Shown: in pieces, positions 33,499-42,834 of the stretch
Layout of the letters: each line of letters opens with the position of its first letter
Position numbering within the stretch: position 1 is the first letter of the stretch
Assembly: GCA_002067205.1 (NCBI GenBank)
Contig: MVQL01000211.1
Span: 1 to 64,000 of the forward strand
Reading direction: 5' to 3'
Length of the DNA stretch: 64,000 nt
Source of the DNA: Pelotomaculum sp. PtaB.Bin104
GTDB taxonomy: Bacteria > Bacillota > Desulfotomaculia > Desulfotomaculales > Pelotomaculaceae
The notes under the pieces: model-generated
Database searches by the model: none
What the model was told of the DNA's origin: nothing
The model's input: only the letters and a program-made list of their open reading frames with translations
Program-made: the position numbers and the translations under genes

Positions 33499-33530
33499 AA
33501 AGACGATGATGTTCTCTATCGTCTTTTTTT
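33499..33530 (+). terminator. Attenuator-type terminator upstream of the ABC-F gene
   Basis: AAAGACGAT (33499-33507) pairs with ATCGTCTTT (33518-33526), followed by further T. It lies between the leader peptide and the ABC-F frame, as in transcription-attenuation control. Confidence 0.7.
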
Positions 33531-33571
33531 GTGCCCTTCTCCGCAGAGATTAGAAAGTGAGATGGGACTAA

Positions 33572-34030
33572 ATGGGTGTATTATTTGAAGGATACAAGAG
33601 TTACCGCGATAAGATGGTATTGGCAAACATTAGCGGTAGAATTAGTAATGGCGAGAAAATTGGCTCTATTGGCAGCAACGGCGTGGGGAAAACAACCCTT
33701 TCCAGAATTATAGCTGGTTTGGAAACTCCTGATGCGGGTAATATTGAGTACACGCCACCTAATGCGCTTATAATATATCTGCAACAATACCCGGATTTTG
33801 AACCAGATGCTTCTGTGTACGAAGAATTATATCAAACGGTCAGCAAAAATTCGGATTTGTATGAATCAATTGATACCATCGTGAAAAAATCGCTGCATCA
33901 AATGGAAATCCAAGAATCTTTGTGGGGGCAAAAAGCAACAAGTTTAAGCGGAGGTCCATTTGGATTGCACCTGCATTATGGGTGGGATAGAGATAAAAAA
34001 GTACTGAACTCTACCGCACCAGCGTTCTAA
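33572..34030 (+). pseudogene. Truncated ABC-F ATPase (antibiotic-resistance ABC-F type)
   Basis: The frame encodes the first ABC-F nucleotide-binding domain: GYKSYRDKMVLANISGRISN, Walker A GSNGVGKTTLSRI, the Q-loop region IIYLQQYPDF and the signature ATSLSGG. Right after SGG the sequence departs from the family (PFGLHLHYGWDRDK) and stops at 34030, so Walker B, the inter-domain linker and the second ATPase domain are absent. An intact ABC-F is ~500-650 residues; this is 152. It is a decayed gene, probably by deletion joining unrelated DNA at the signature motif. Confidence 0.8.
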
Positions 34031-34039
34031 AACCGTATC

Positions 34040-34083
34040 AAAACCCTTGTTCGTCAAACCGTTGAACGAACAAGGGTTTTTTT
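34040..34083. terminator. Bidirectional terminator
   Basis: AAACCCTTGTTCG pairs with CGAACAAGGGTTT, followed by TTTT on the plus strand and by TTTTGAT on the minus strand. It lies between convergent genes. Confidence 0.85.
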
Positions 34084-34098
34084 AGTTAAAGAAAATAC

Positions 34099-34482
34099 CT
34101 ACTCCCAATCTTTCCAAACATCTGGACAATATCCAACTGTAGCAAGTTTACCATTCCTAACAATTGGGGATTGATAAAGTTTTGGATTTTTAAAAAGAAT
34201 TTCTTCAGCGACGCTTCCGGTTCCAAGGTGTTGCATATTAAGAGCTTTATACTCCTTCACTTTACTATTTATTAATGCTTTTAGCCCCACTGCAGCTTTA
34301 ACACTTGCAAATTCACCTTTGCTTAAACCATACTTGGCTAAATCAATATATTGATATTTAATATTTCTCTCTTTAAAGTATCTTTCTGCTTTTTGTGTAT
34401 CAAAGCATTTTTTTATACCAAAAATTTGAATGTTCATCTTCAGTGCAGTGCCAGCGGGTACTTTAGTCACAGCCATGTTCAT
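34099..34482 (-). CDS. ArsC/Spx-family thioredoxin-fold protein
   Basis: 127 residues. The core begins MNIQIFGIKKCFDTQKAERY and continues FKERNIKYQYIDLAKYGLSK. The ArsC-family end is SPIVRNGKLATVGYCPDVW. There is one N-terminal Cys in the KKCFDTQKA loop with no second Cys nearby, as in the YffB/ArsC-like group. Arsenate reduction cannot be claimed: no ars neighbours. The start ATG 34482 has AGAAAGGGGGAAA in front; the domain itself begins 15 residues later (ATG 34437), and that start lacks a site. Confidence 0.75.
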   Translation of the reverse strand: MNMAVTKVPAGTALKMNIQIFGIKKCFDTQKAERYFKERNIKYQYIDLAKYGLSKGEFASVKAAVGLKALINSKVKEYKALNMQHLGTGSVAEEILFKNPKLYQSPIVRNGKLATVGYCPDVWKDWE

Positions 34483-34531
34483 TTTCCCCCTTTCTATAGC
34501 GGGGGCCCCGGCCGGCAAAGGTGAGGCCCCC

Positions 34532-34560
34532 AAAAAAAAGACCGGCAGTGCTTGCCGGCA
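34532..34560 (-). terminator. Minus-strand terminator of the second GntR/ABC operon
   Basis: On the minus strand CCGGCA...TGCCGG is followed by TC and eight T. It lies 170 nt past the permease stop, with the palindrome at 34692 in between. Confidence 0.7.
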
Positions 34561-34691
34561 ACTATATAATAAAGCATGGCAATTGCGCCTGTCAATTTTC
34601 GTTGCACTACCTTACGGCGCTGGTATAAGCAGCTAGCGTGTAACATCGAAGCGGCCTGGGCGCAGGGGAAGTTAGGGGCATGCGACAATTT

Positions 34692-34714
34692 GTTCGTCCA
34701 ACAGTTGGACGAAC
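34692..34714. repeat. Dispersed GTCCAAC palindrome, copy 3
   Basis: GTTCGTCCAAC-A-GTTGGACGAAC, perfect 11-bp arms. Compared with the other copies the outer pairs have changed on both sides (TTCG/CGAA instead of TTAAT/ATTAA), so pairing is kept. Confidence 0.75.
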
Positions 34715-34729
34715 GCACAGCTTGTTCAG

Positions 34730-36784
34730 CTAGAACAGTGACGAAGCCAGGTTAGCTGACAGAAATCCAGTGAAAGTCCCGCCGTCATTTCGCACAAAAA
34801 CCACTTGATATGCCGCCTGTTCACTATTTCCATAATAATGCCGCAAACACCACTCCAGTTTTTCCGGGTCGGTAATTTTTAGAACGCCCGGGTTTTTTTC
34901 TAAGGCCTCAATATTAATAGCCGGTTGACTGGTTTTACTTTGCGGCCTTCCAGAGTCCGCTTCGTTTATGTCGGGAGCCCTGTCTATAAACGCGCAAGCG
35001 ATGTCTGCACCTGGGAGCACCCGGACCTGGTCATGTTTCCCGGTATCTTTGAGCCACTGTTCAAAATTAACATGCGATTTCTTCCAGTCCTGGCTGAAAG
35101 AGCGGTTTTTTACCTGGATATGGACTTGAGCCCAGGGAATTTTGCCGTTTATATTAACCATTTCTTCGTAGGTCTCATCGTAAATATCGCTTTGCAAGGC
35201 GGCGACGGCCTGGGCAATTAACTCCGGGTCAACTATGCGCAAGTTCTTGTTTGGCCTGTCTACCGTGCCATTAATCTCGATAAAGTCCACCTCGGCAGGA
35301 TTGACGCGGAGAATTTCATTATGCAACTCCTTGTATTCCCGTGATTCATAAATTGGTTTCAGACTGTCCGCGTAAGCTGGTGTGGTAATCACATATTGCC
35401 GGTAAATATTTTTACCGTTTTCCAGTTCATAGGCCAGACAGATACGCTCGGTATTCCTCGTGCTTTTTGGCAAGGAGGACGCTTTTTTATCCAACCGGTT
35501 AGCGATTATCTGCTCGTGCAGTGAATAAATACGGGCAATGCTGTTTTTATCGGTAAATATGGCCTTTACCGGTGTGTACTGATACCATTCTTCAGTAACT
35601 AGTGCATTAGCAGCCGGCACATTAGCTGGTACATTGGTTAACGGGTAGAAGGAATTATCCATATAGACGCTTTTTACCTCGCTGAGTAGGGGCAGCTTTT
35701 TTTCATAACCCATGCAGTCAAAATGAAACAGGCCCAGCAGTACGGCCATAGCCAGGGCATAAATGCCATAACCTTTAAGCTGCTGCCACCGAAAAACCTG
35801 CAGGGATTTGTGGAGCAGGATTTCAATCAGGAAATAGGCCAGTAAGGAACCCAGCAGGTAGCCAAAATACGTCCAGGCCATACTGTCTTGGACTTGGTTA
35901 AAATAACTGCCGGTTAACAGCATGCTGCAAAAAGTGACCGAGTACTTGAAAAATGGGCGCAGCGCCCCAAAGGTGATCGCGCTGCCGGCCGTTTCTATGT
36001 GACGCCGCGAGTAGAGACTTCGGCCCACAAAATACAGCACGATGCTGCTGATCAGGTAAAGCACAATTTCCCCAGTCCCATAAGGATTTCTGGAAATCTC
36101 AGTTAACCTGATCAGAGGTGATAGCTTTTCTACCTGCGGGAGGTAGTATTCATAGGCGAAACCGTAAATATATTGGTTCAGGTTATGCAGCAGCAGCATG
36201 GACAGACCGCTGGGCAGGAGCAGCACGATAATGCTTAACACGCCCTGCAAGGTAGTCATGCCGGTAATCATGCCGACAGCCACGCAGCACACAAAGAAGA
36301 GCAGGCTAATCAGCAGGCTGTTAGATAACCAGGTCAGTATATCTGCGCCGTTTACATCTTCAAGCCCCAGCCCGGCCACCAGCGCCCAGGATACCAGGGC
36401 AGTAAGAATAAGCGGCAAAAACAGGAAGACAATACCTGTGACCACATGGGTATTATATAAGGTTTCCCGCTTGACGGGTAAGGTGTGCGCCATATCTGCC
36501 GCCCGGCTGTCCTGCAAATAGCGGAATAAAAGCAGGCCGGTCAGCACGGGAACAACGATTAACATCAATACCTGCAAAAATGAGGTATTGGGATCAAACT
36601 GAAATACCCGCAAATAGTCGGACGCATTAATTATCCTGGGCTCTTCATCCCTGCTGTACAACATAAAAATTTTAAGCGGAACACTTAAGAGCAGCACCAG
36701 CAGGTATCCGGCGCCGATCCAGGCGAATCTTTTCAAGTCGTTTAACAGAATACCCATATTAATAAAGGATGTTTTTGATTTCAT
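34730..36784 (-). CDS. ABC transporter permease with large extracytoplasmic C-terminal part
   Basis: 684 residues. The first ~360 hold about ten hydrophobic segments (e.g. IGAGYLLVLLLSVPLKIFML, VVPVLTGLLLFRYL, GVLSIIVLLLPSGLSMLLL). After the last one (ALAMAVLLGLFHFDCMG) about 290 polar residues follow, probably facing outwards. It is the membrane subunit for the ATPase at 36759. ATG 36784 (GGATAGAGGCT in front, overlapping the ATPase end by 26 nt) was chosen over the track-long frame to 36898, whose extra 38 residues only mirror the ATPase coding DNA. Substrate unknown. Confidence 0.8.
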   Translation of the reverse strand: MKSKTSFINMGILLNDLKRFAWIGAGYLLVLLLSVPLKIFMLYSRDEEPRIINASDYLRVFQFDPNTSFLQVLMLIVVPVLTGLLLFRYLQDSRAADMAHTLPVKRETLYNTHVVTGIVFLFLPLILTALVSWALVAGLGLEDVNGADILTWLSNSLLISLLFFVCCVAVGMITGMTTLQGVLSIIVLLLPSGLSMLLLHNLNQYIYGFAYEYYLPQVEKLSPLIRLTEISRNPYGTGEIVLYLISSIVLYFVGRSLYSRRHIETAGSAITFGALRPFFKYSVTFCSMLLTGSYFNQVQDSMAWTYFGYLLGSLLAYFLIEILLHKSLQVFRWQQLKGYGIYALAMAVLLGLFHFDCMGYEKKLPLLSEVKSVYMDNSFYPLTNVPANVPAANALVTEEWYQYTPVKAIFTDKNSIARIYSLHEQIIANRLDKKASSLPKSTRNTERICLAYELENGKNIYRQYVITTPAYADSLKPIYESREYKELHNEILRVNPAEVDFIEINGTVDRPNKNLRIVDPELIAQAVAALQSDIYDETYEEMVNINGKIPWAQVHIQVKNRSFSQDWKKSHVNFEQWLKDTGKHDQVRVLPGADIACAFIDRAPDINEADSGRPQSKTSQPAINIEALEKNPGVLKITDPEKLEWCLRHYYGNSEQAAYQVVFVRNDGGTFTGFLSANLASSLF

Positions 36785-37658
36785 AGCCTCTATCCCCCAT
36801 TTCATATATGAATATTTCCTCCAGGGTGAGCGGCAGGATGTCCAGGACTGCCGGGTGATAGGACCGCATGCGGCTGATGATTTCCTCATATACACCACGC
36901 ACGATTAAAATCAGCACACTGCCTCTTTTTTCCTGATAAAGGGCCGGCAAATCTTGCAGCAGGGCCGGGGGTACCTCGCCGCTAAAGGCGATTTGGATCT
37001 TATGTACGTCCGCTTTCAGATCGTCTAAGTCCTTCTGCAGCAGCATTTCTCCCCGGTGCAAAATGCCGATATAGTCACAGATATCTTCCAGTTCCCGTAA
37101 ATTGTGTGAAGAGATCATGACGGTCATATTTCTTTCAGCCACATCCTGAATAATGAGGTTCTTTACTTTCTGCCGCATCACCGGGTCCAAGCCGTCCAGG
37201 GGCTCATCCAGGATCATTACCTCCGGCATCAGGGCCAAGCCGATCCAGAAGGAGACCTGGCGCTGCATCCCCTTGGACAGGGCTCTGATGCGCCGCTTGA
37301 CCTCAATATTAAAAACGCCGCCGAGTTTTTCAAAGCGCGCCTGATTCCACTGCGGGTATATACGGGCATAGAAAAGAGCCATATCCTCAATTGAGAAATT
37401 TGGAAAATAATAAAGCGAGTCAGGAATAAAGACAGTACGCGCCTTGATGGCGTCATTTTCAAATACGGGCTGAGCATCGATGGCAAGCTTGCCTGAATTC
37501 TGCCGGTAAATGCCGGCCAGGAGCTTTAACAATGTCGTCTTCCCGGCCCCGTTGGAACCGACCAGACCGTAAATCGAGCCCTGGCGCACCGAAAGGCTGA
37601 CCTCCTTAAGTGCCTCCGTCTCCTGGAAGTGCTTACTGACCTGTTCCATTTTAATCAT
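36759..37658 (-). CDS. ABC transporter ATP-binding protein (YtrB-like)
   Basis: 299 residues. Walker A GSNGAGKTTLLKLLAG, signature LSKGMQRQVSFWIG, Walker B VMILDEPLDGLDP, H-loop MISSHNLREL. ATG 37658 has AGGAGG 8 nt upstream and overlaps the GntR gene by 8 nt. It is the second operon of the GntR-ATPase-permease layout in the window; the two ATPases are related but clearly distinct. Confidence 0.9.
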   Translation of the reverse strand: MIKMEQVSKHFQETEALKEVSLSVRQGSIYGLVGSNGAGKTTLLKLLAGIYRQNSGKLAIDAQPVFENDAIKARTVFIPDSLYYFPNFSIEDMALFYARIYPQWNQARFEKLGGVFNIEVKRRIRALSKGMQRQVSFWIGLALMPEVMILDEPLDGLDPVMRQKVKNLIIQDVAERNMTVMISSHNLRELEDICDYIGILHRGEMLLQKDLDDLKADVHKIQIAFSGEVPPALLQDLPALYQEKRGSVLILIVRGVYEEIISRMRSYHPAVLDILPLTLEEIFIYEMGDRGYEIKNILY

Positions 37659-38040
37659 CCGGCTTACCTCCTTCATCTTTGGATAGCTGTGCTTTAATTA
37701 GGGTGATGATATCTGCGGGGCTGGCGCCCAGAAAGAGCATTTCTGAGACAATTCTCGATAGTTCGTTCTCCAGGGCGTGCAACCGGGCGGTGTTATCCCC
37801 GGTAACAGCAGGCCGGACGAAGCTGCCCTTGCCGGGAACTGAATAGATATAGCCGCGGTGCTCCAACTCCCGGTACGCCTTCTGAATGGTATTGGGGTTA
37901 ATGGTCAGCTCGCCCGCCAAGACCCGTACGGCCGGTAATTGCTCATCAGGTTTCAGCACATTGTTAATGATCAGGTCTTTGATTTTCTCCACCAGCTGTT
38001 CGTACATCGGTGAACGACTGCGCAGGTCCAGTTCAAACAT
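37651..38040 (-). CDS. GntR-family transcriptional regulator, YtrA subfamily
   Basis: 129 residues. The DNA-binding domain is SPMYEQLVEKIKDLIINNVL, DEQLPAVRVLAGELTINPNT, then YRELEHRGYIYSVPGKGSFV; only a short helical tail follows. AGGGAGGGGG precedes ATG 38040. A perfect inverted repeat GTACTAA-N5-TTAGTAC lies 27 nt upstream and is the likely operator for autorepression. This regulator differs enough from the one at 4020 that their operators are also different. Confidence 0.88.
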   Translation of the reverse strand: MFELDLRSRSPMYEQLVEKIKDLIINNVLKPDEQLPAVRVLAGELTINPNTIQKAYRELEHRGYIYSVPGKGSFVRPAVTGDNTARLHALENELSRIVSEMLFLGASPADIITLIKAQLSKDEGGKPDD

Positions 38041-38066
38041 AAAACCCCCTCCCTTCTACTTTATAT

Positions 38067-38085
38067 GTACTAATATTGTTAGTAC
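38067..38085 (-). promoter_or_regulatory. Operator-like inverted repeat upstream of the GntR/ABC operon
   Basis: GTACTAA-TATTG-TTAGTAC, perfect 7-bp arms, with a nearby second pair GTAC...GTAC (to 38094). Position just upstream of the GntR gene fits a repressor site. The remaining spacer to 38428 contains no other recognised feature apart from the expected promoter of the plus-strand operon. Confidence 0.65.
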
Positions 38086-38428
38086 AGTTGGTACAAAGAT
38101 TATATACCCCAAAGGCTGGCTTTGTAAAGAAATTCAATTTTAAGCAGATCAGGCATCAGTTTAAATTAAGGCCTGCCACCTATTCTGTTCATTAGTTACC
38201 AACCTTGGACGTTTTGTGGGAAATGTTCCAAAATAAATTATTTTCTAGCGATTGAGCTTAATATACATTAAGCATTATAATATGGGTTAACAGTTGACTG
38301 GAAAACGAAATCGATGGGCATGTGTTTCGCTGTTAAATAAAGTCTAATGCTGGCTGAACGTTGAGTGACCGGGACTGTAAGCTATGAGAAAGTGAGACGC
38401 CAGCAGGACTAAATTTAGGCGGTAAATC

Positions 38429-39139
38429 ATGGGCAGAAATATCTTGATGAAATTAGAGCGGGTTACCAAAACCTATCAGATGGGCGAAGTGAAAGTCGAA
38501 GCCCTGAAGGAAACCTCCCTGGACATTTACGAGGGCGAGCTTTTGGTCATCCTGGGGCCCAGCGGCTCCGGCAAGAGCACGCTGTTGAACATCGTGGGCG
38601 GCATGGACCTGCCCTCCACCGGCAGCGTGCGCTTCCAGGGGTCGGACCTGGCCCAGGCCGGCGACGCCCAGCTGACCCGGTACCGGCGCAATGAGGTCGG
38701 GTTTGTTTTTCAGTATTACAACCTGATTCCGGACCTGACCGCCAAAGAGAACGTGGAGCTTGCCGCCAACCTGGTGGAGGAGCCCCTTTCCACAGACAGG
38801 GTGCTGGAAGCGGTGGGCCTGGGGGACCGGATGAGCCACTTTCCCTCCCAGCTCAGCGGGGGCGAGCAGCAGCGGGTGTCCATCGCCCGGGCCATGGTAA
38901 AAAACCCGCGGCTTCTGCTCTGTGACGAGCCCACCGGGGCCCTGGACAATCTGACCGGCAGGCTGATCCTGGGGCTGTTGGAAGCGGCCACCCGGGAGCA
39001 GGGCTGCACAGTGATCATTGTCACCCACAATACCAGCATCAGCGCCATGGCCCACCGGGTGGTGCGCATGAGCAGCGGTGAGGTGGCGGAGATTATCATC
39101 AACAGCGAGCCGCTGCCGCCGGAAAGGATTGAGTGGTAA
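38429..39139 (+). CDS. MacB/LolD-type ABC ATPase
   Basis: 236 residues. Walker A GPSGSGKSTLLNIVGG, Q-loop GFVFQYYNLIPDLT, signature LSGGEQQRVSIARAM, Walker B LLLCDEPTGALD, and ALKETSLDIYEGELLVILG at the start, all typical of the LolD/MacB/FtsE branch. It drives the FtsX-like permease that follows with a TAATG overlap. The region is GC-rich compared with its neighbours. ATG 38429 was used; ATG 38447 is possible. Confidence 0.92.
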   Translation: MGRNILMKLERVTKTYQMGEVKVEALKETSLDIYEGELLVILGPSGSGKSTLLNIVGGMDLPSTGSVRFQGSDLAQAGDAQLTRYRRNEVGFVFQYYNLIPDLTAKENVELAANLVEEPLSTDRVLEAVGLGDRMSHFPSQLSGGEQQRVSIARAMVKNPRLLLCDEPTGALDNLTGRLILGLLEAATREQGCTVIIVTHNTSISAMAHRVVRMSSGEVAEIIINSEPLPPERIEW

Positions 39140-41514
39140 TGGGCGTTTTGCTGAACAAGCTGCGCCGCACCCTCTGGAATACCCGGGGCCAGGTGCTGGC
39201 GGTGGCGGCGGTGGTTGTCGTGGGCATCACGGTCTATATCGCCATGACCACCACCTACAACAACCTAACCCGCTCCCGGGATGATTTTTACCGGGAAAAT
39301 AATTTTGCCGACTACTATTTTTATGTGGTGCGGGCACCGGAGCAGGTGGTCCGGCAGGTCGAAGCCCTGTCCGGGGTGGCCGAGGCCAACGGCAGGATTC
39401 AAAAAGACGTGCCCATATTTAAAGAGGGCAATCAAAAGGCCACGGCCCGGGTGACCAGCTATCCTGTGCCTGTGGCGGGGATCAACCGGCTCCAGCTGCA
39501 GTCCGGCCGGATCTTTGAAAACCACCCCCCGGGCGGGGGAACCGAGGTCCTGGTGGATCAGGCCTATTTGAAAGCCAACCGACTGTCCTTCAACGACACC
39601 GTCAGTATCATTAATAACGGCAAAAAGGTCGACCTTACCGTGGTGGGCACCGCCATTAGCCCGGAGTTTACGTATATCATGAAGGACGCGGCCTCTTTTA
39701 TGCCCGACCCGGAGACCTTCGGCCTGATTATGATGCCTCTTAGCCAGGCCCAGCAGGTGCTGGACCTGCCCGGCCAGATCAACCAGGTGGTGATCAAGCT
39801 CACCCCCGGGGCTGACGGGGAAAAAGTGGCGGAAGAGGTGGAGGCAATCCTGGCGCCCTACGGCAACCTGGCCAGCTACCCGCTCAAGGACCAGCTCAGC
39901 AATGCCGTCCTGCAGGGCGAGTTGGACAGCCTGAAGGCCGTGGCCCGCTTTATGCCCGCCCTCTTCCTGGGCATTGCGGCCGCCATCCAGATGGTCATGC
40001 TGGGCCGGATGATCCGGGCTCAGCGCCTGCAGATCGGGATCATGAAGGCGCTGGGCTACAACAACAAACAAATTATGACCCACTACACCGCTTATTCACT
40101 GGCCACCTCCCTTTTGGGCGCGCTGTTGGGCACTTTGCTTGGGGTGGGGCTCGCCTCGGCTATGTCCGGGCTCTATGCGGATTACTTCAACCTGCCCCGG
40201 GCCATCGGCGGGGTCAACACCTTTGCGGCCCTGAGCGGCCTGGGCTTGAGCCTCTTGGTGGGGGCCGCCTCCGGGCTCTTTGTCTCCAGGGGGGTGCTGG
40301 CGATCAACCCGGCCGAGGCCATGCGCCCGGAACCGCCTAAAATTGCCGGCAGCGTTTTTCTGGAGCGGCTGACCTGGTTTTGGCGGGTGTTGGACTCCAC
40401 CTGGCGGATGAGCCTGCGGACAGCGCTGCGCAACCGGGGGCGATTTGCCACGGTGCTGGCGGGGGTGACCGTCTCGGTGGGCATGCTGGTGATCTCGCTG
40501 TTTACCAACGATATCGTTGACTATATGATTGATAAACAATATTACGTCAACCAGCGCCATGATTACCTGGTGCGGTTTGAAAGTCCGGTGAAGGAGAGCG
40601 ACCTGCTGGAGATCTCCCGCATTGACGGGGTGATCAAGGTGGAGCCCATTTTTGAGATACCGGTTAAAATTTCTTTTAAAGGCAGGTCCGAGGACGACCT
40701 CCTACAGGGCATGCCCCCGGACGCCACGCTAAAGCTTTTGGAAGACCGGGAGGAGCGCCCTCTGCGGTTGCCCGGAGAGGGGCTGTTAATTAATGAAAGG
40801 ACGGCTGCCAAGCTGGGGGTCCGGGAGGGCGACCGGGTGGAGGTCGAGACCCGCTTCAGCACCGGGCCTTCCCGCCAATCCTCGCTCACGGTGGTCGGGA
40901 TAAACCGGCAGCTGGTGGGCAGCGGGTCCTTTGTCAGCCTGGAGCAGGCCAACCTGGTGATCCAGGAAAGGCACCTTGTTTCCGGGGTGATGCTGAAAGT
41001 TGACCCGGGCCTGGCCGGGGCCCTTGAAGAAAAGCTAAGCGATATGAACCGGGTGGCCTCGGTCCTCAGCCGGCAAAAGGAACTGGATAACTTCAACGAG
41101 TATATTGGCGTGATGATTTACTCCATTACAATCATGGTGGCCTTTGCCATGATCATGGGCTTTGCCATCGTCTACAACGCCTCGGTGATCAGCTTTATTG
41201 AGCGCAAAAGGGAGCTGGCGGCGTTAAGGGTGCTTGGCTTTACCAACCGGGAGATCTCGGCGCTGCTGCTGAAGGAAAACCTGCTGCAGTCAGTGCTGGG
41301 GGTGGCGGCCGGCCTGCCCTTCGGGAGGCTTTTGGGGCAGGCCTACATTAACGCGGCGAGCACCGACCTGTTCACGATGCCGGTGGTGATCTACCCGCTG
41401 ACCTACGTTTGGTCGGCCCTGGGCGGGGTATGCTTTATAGCGGTAGCCCACCTCCTGGCGGTCAGGGGTGTGCAAAAACTGGATCTGGTGAATGTGTTGA
41501 AAAACGGGGATTAA
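39139..41514 (+). CDS. FtsX/MacB-type ABC permease (two-core)
   Basis: 791 residues with two MacB-PCD/FtsX units: a first membrane helix near residues 14-35, a periplasmic-type domain, three helices around 270-400, a further helix near 430-450, a second extracytoplasmic domain, and three helices near 660-780 (VMIYSITIMVAFAMIMGFAI, LLQSVLGVAAGLPFG). Such permeases work by mechanotransmission rather than by a classical channel. ATG 39139 overlaps the stop of the ATPase gene. With the adaptor at 41530 it forms a MacAB-like set. Confidence 0.9.
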   Translation: MGVLLNKLRRTLWNTRGQVLAVAAVVVVGITVYIAMTTTYNNLTRSRDDFYRENNFADYYFYVVRAPEQVVRQVEALSGVAEANGRIQKDVPIFKEGNQKATARVTSYPVPVAGINRLQLQSGRIFENHPPGGGTEVLVDQAYLKANRLSFNDTVSIINNGKKVDLTVVGTAISPEFTYIMKDAASFMPDPETFGLIMMPLSQAQQVLDLPGQINQVVIKLTPGADGEKVAEEVEAILAPYGNLASYPLKDQLSNAVLQGELDSLKAVARFMPALFLGIAAAIQMVMLGRMIRAQRLQIGIMKALGYNNKQIMTHYTAYSLATSLLGALLGTLLGVGLASAMSGLYADYFNLPRAIGGVNTFAALSGLGLSLLVGAASGLFVSRGVLAINPAEAMRPEPPKIAGSVFLERLTWFWRVLDSTWRMSLRTALRNRGRFATVLAGVTVSVGMLVISLFTNDIVDYMIDKQYYVNQRHDYLVRFESPVKESDLLEISRIDGVIKVEPIFEIPVKISFKGRSEDDLLQGMPPDATLKLLEDREERPLRLPGEGLLINERTAAKLGVREGDRVEVETRFSTGPSRQSSLTVVGINRQLVGSGSFVSLEQANLVIQERHLVSGVMLKVDPGLAGALEEKLSDMNRVASVLSRQKELDNFNEYIGVMIYSITIMVAFAMIMGFAIVYNASVISFIERKRELAALRVLGFTNREISALLLKENLLQSVLGVAAGLPFGRLLGQAYINAASTDLFTMPVVIYPLTYVWSALGGVCFIAVAHLLAVRGVQKLDLVNVLKNGD

Positions 41515-41529
41515 GCGGGAGGTTCAGTG

Positions 41530-42699
41530 ATGAAAAGGGGTAAAAAGCTTTTCCTGGGCATAGGCCTGGTGGTGGTCCTGGCGGCAGCGGCGGCAGTGGC
41601 GCTGAAGGGCTGGGGTACAGAGGTGGAGACGGTTTCGGTGGCAAGGGGTGACATCACCCGAACGGTGGTGGATACCGGCTATGTGCAGCCGGCGACAGAC
41701 CACGAGCTGTACGCCACCCAGACCGCCCGGGTGATTGGGGTGCCGGTCAAAACGGGCCAAACCGTTGCCCGGGGCCAAACCCTGGTGGTGCTGGAGAACC
41801 TGGACCTGGCCGTGCAGATTAAAGACACCCAGCGGCAGATATCCCAGGGCAACGCCGCGGCTGCGGCCACTAGTGCCGCCCGCCAGCGCATTGAGCTGGA
41901 GCTGCGCAGCGCGCAGGAAAACTTTAGCCGCACCGAGGCGCTGTACCAGTCCGGCGCGGTCTCCCAGGTGGAGTACGATCAGGCCAAGCTGCAGGTGGAC
42001 ACCCTCAGCCAGAGCCTGGCGGAGCAGGACTCCCAGATCGTCAGCTCACATGCCCTGGTAGGCGGCCTGAGCCAGACCCTGCAACAGCTAAACGCCAAGG
42101 AGAAGCAGCTGGTGGTAGCAAGCCCCGCTGCGGGTGCGGTGCTGTCCCTGCCGGCAGAGGTGGGGCAGGTGCTCAACCCGGGCAGCCTGCTGGCCACGGT
42201 GGCGGCCCCGGACAGCCTGGAAGTCAAAGCCGATATCTTGAGTGACGACCTGGCCGAGGTGGCTGAGGACCAGAAGGTGAACATCACCGCCCCGGTGCTG
42301 GGCGGCAAAACCCTGACCGGCCGCGTCAAGCAAATTTACCCCGGGGCCGAGGAAAAGATCTCCGCCCTCGGCGTTTCTCAGCGCCGTGTGCCGGTAATCA
42401 TCGCCCTGGATGAGATTGCCAACCTGAGGCCCGGCTACGAGGTCAAGGTGGCAGTGGAGACAAAAACAGCCCAAAATGTCCTGCTGGCGCCGCTAGAGGC
42501 GTTGCGCACCACAACCGGCGGCCAGAAGGAAGCGATGGTGGTGGTCGATGGCGCCGTGTCCCGCCGGCCGGTGACCACAGGCCTCAGCGACCGGGAAAAA
42601 GTCGAAATCACCAGCGGTCTTTCGGCCGGGGATGTCTTGGTCAGGGATAGCAGCCTAAACCTGCCGGACAAGGCCAAGGTGAAGGTGATTACCAGGTAG
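41530..42699 (+). CDS. MacA/HlyD-type periplasmic adaptor (membrane-fusion) protein
   Basis: 389 residues. One N-terminal membrane anchor (KLFLGIGLVVVLAAAAAVAL) is followed by a biotinyl-lipoyl half (GVPVKTGQTVARGQTLVVLE), a coiled-coil hairpin (QRIELELRSAQENFSRTEAL...), the second lipoyl half (AGAVLSLPAEVGQVLNPGSL) and a beta-barrel/membrane-proximal end. GGAGG lies 7 nt before ATG 41530. It links to the MacB-like permease. In single-membrane cells such adaptors act without an outer-membrane channel, often in peptide or signal export. Confidence 0.9.
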   Translation: MKRGKKLFLGIGLVVVLAAAAAVALKGWGTEVETVSVARGDITRTVVDTGYVQPATDHELYATQTARVIGVPVKTGQTVARGQTLVVLENLDLAVQIKDTQRQISQGNAAAAATSAARQRIELELRSAQENFSRTEALYQSGAVSQVEYDQAKLQVDTLSQSLAEQDSQIVSSHALVGGLSQTLQQLNAKEKQLVVASPAAGAVLSLPAEVGQVLNPGSLLATVAAPDSLEVKADILSDDLAEVAEDQKVNITAPVLGGKTLTGRVKQIYPGAEEKISALGVSQRRVPVIIALDEIANLRPGYEVKVAVETKTAQNVLLAPLEALRTTTGGQKEAMVVVDGAVSRRPVTTGLSDREKVEITSGLSAGDVLVRDSSLNLPDKAKVKVITR

Positions 42700-42834
42700 T
42701 TGCTGCCTTCAGTGGTTTTTTTAGCTCATCATTGGTACTGCAATTCCCCAGCCCAAAAGCAAACGTTACTTTATTTCCAGGCGATAATTTCCCACCGTTT
42801 TAGCAAGTACATGTTAAAATTTGTATCGTATTCT

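Noticed and set aside
39265-40083. 272-codon minus-strand ORF
   Set aside because: It is antisense to the clear FtsX-like permease gene and arises from GC-rich codon structure.
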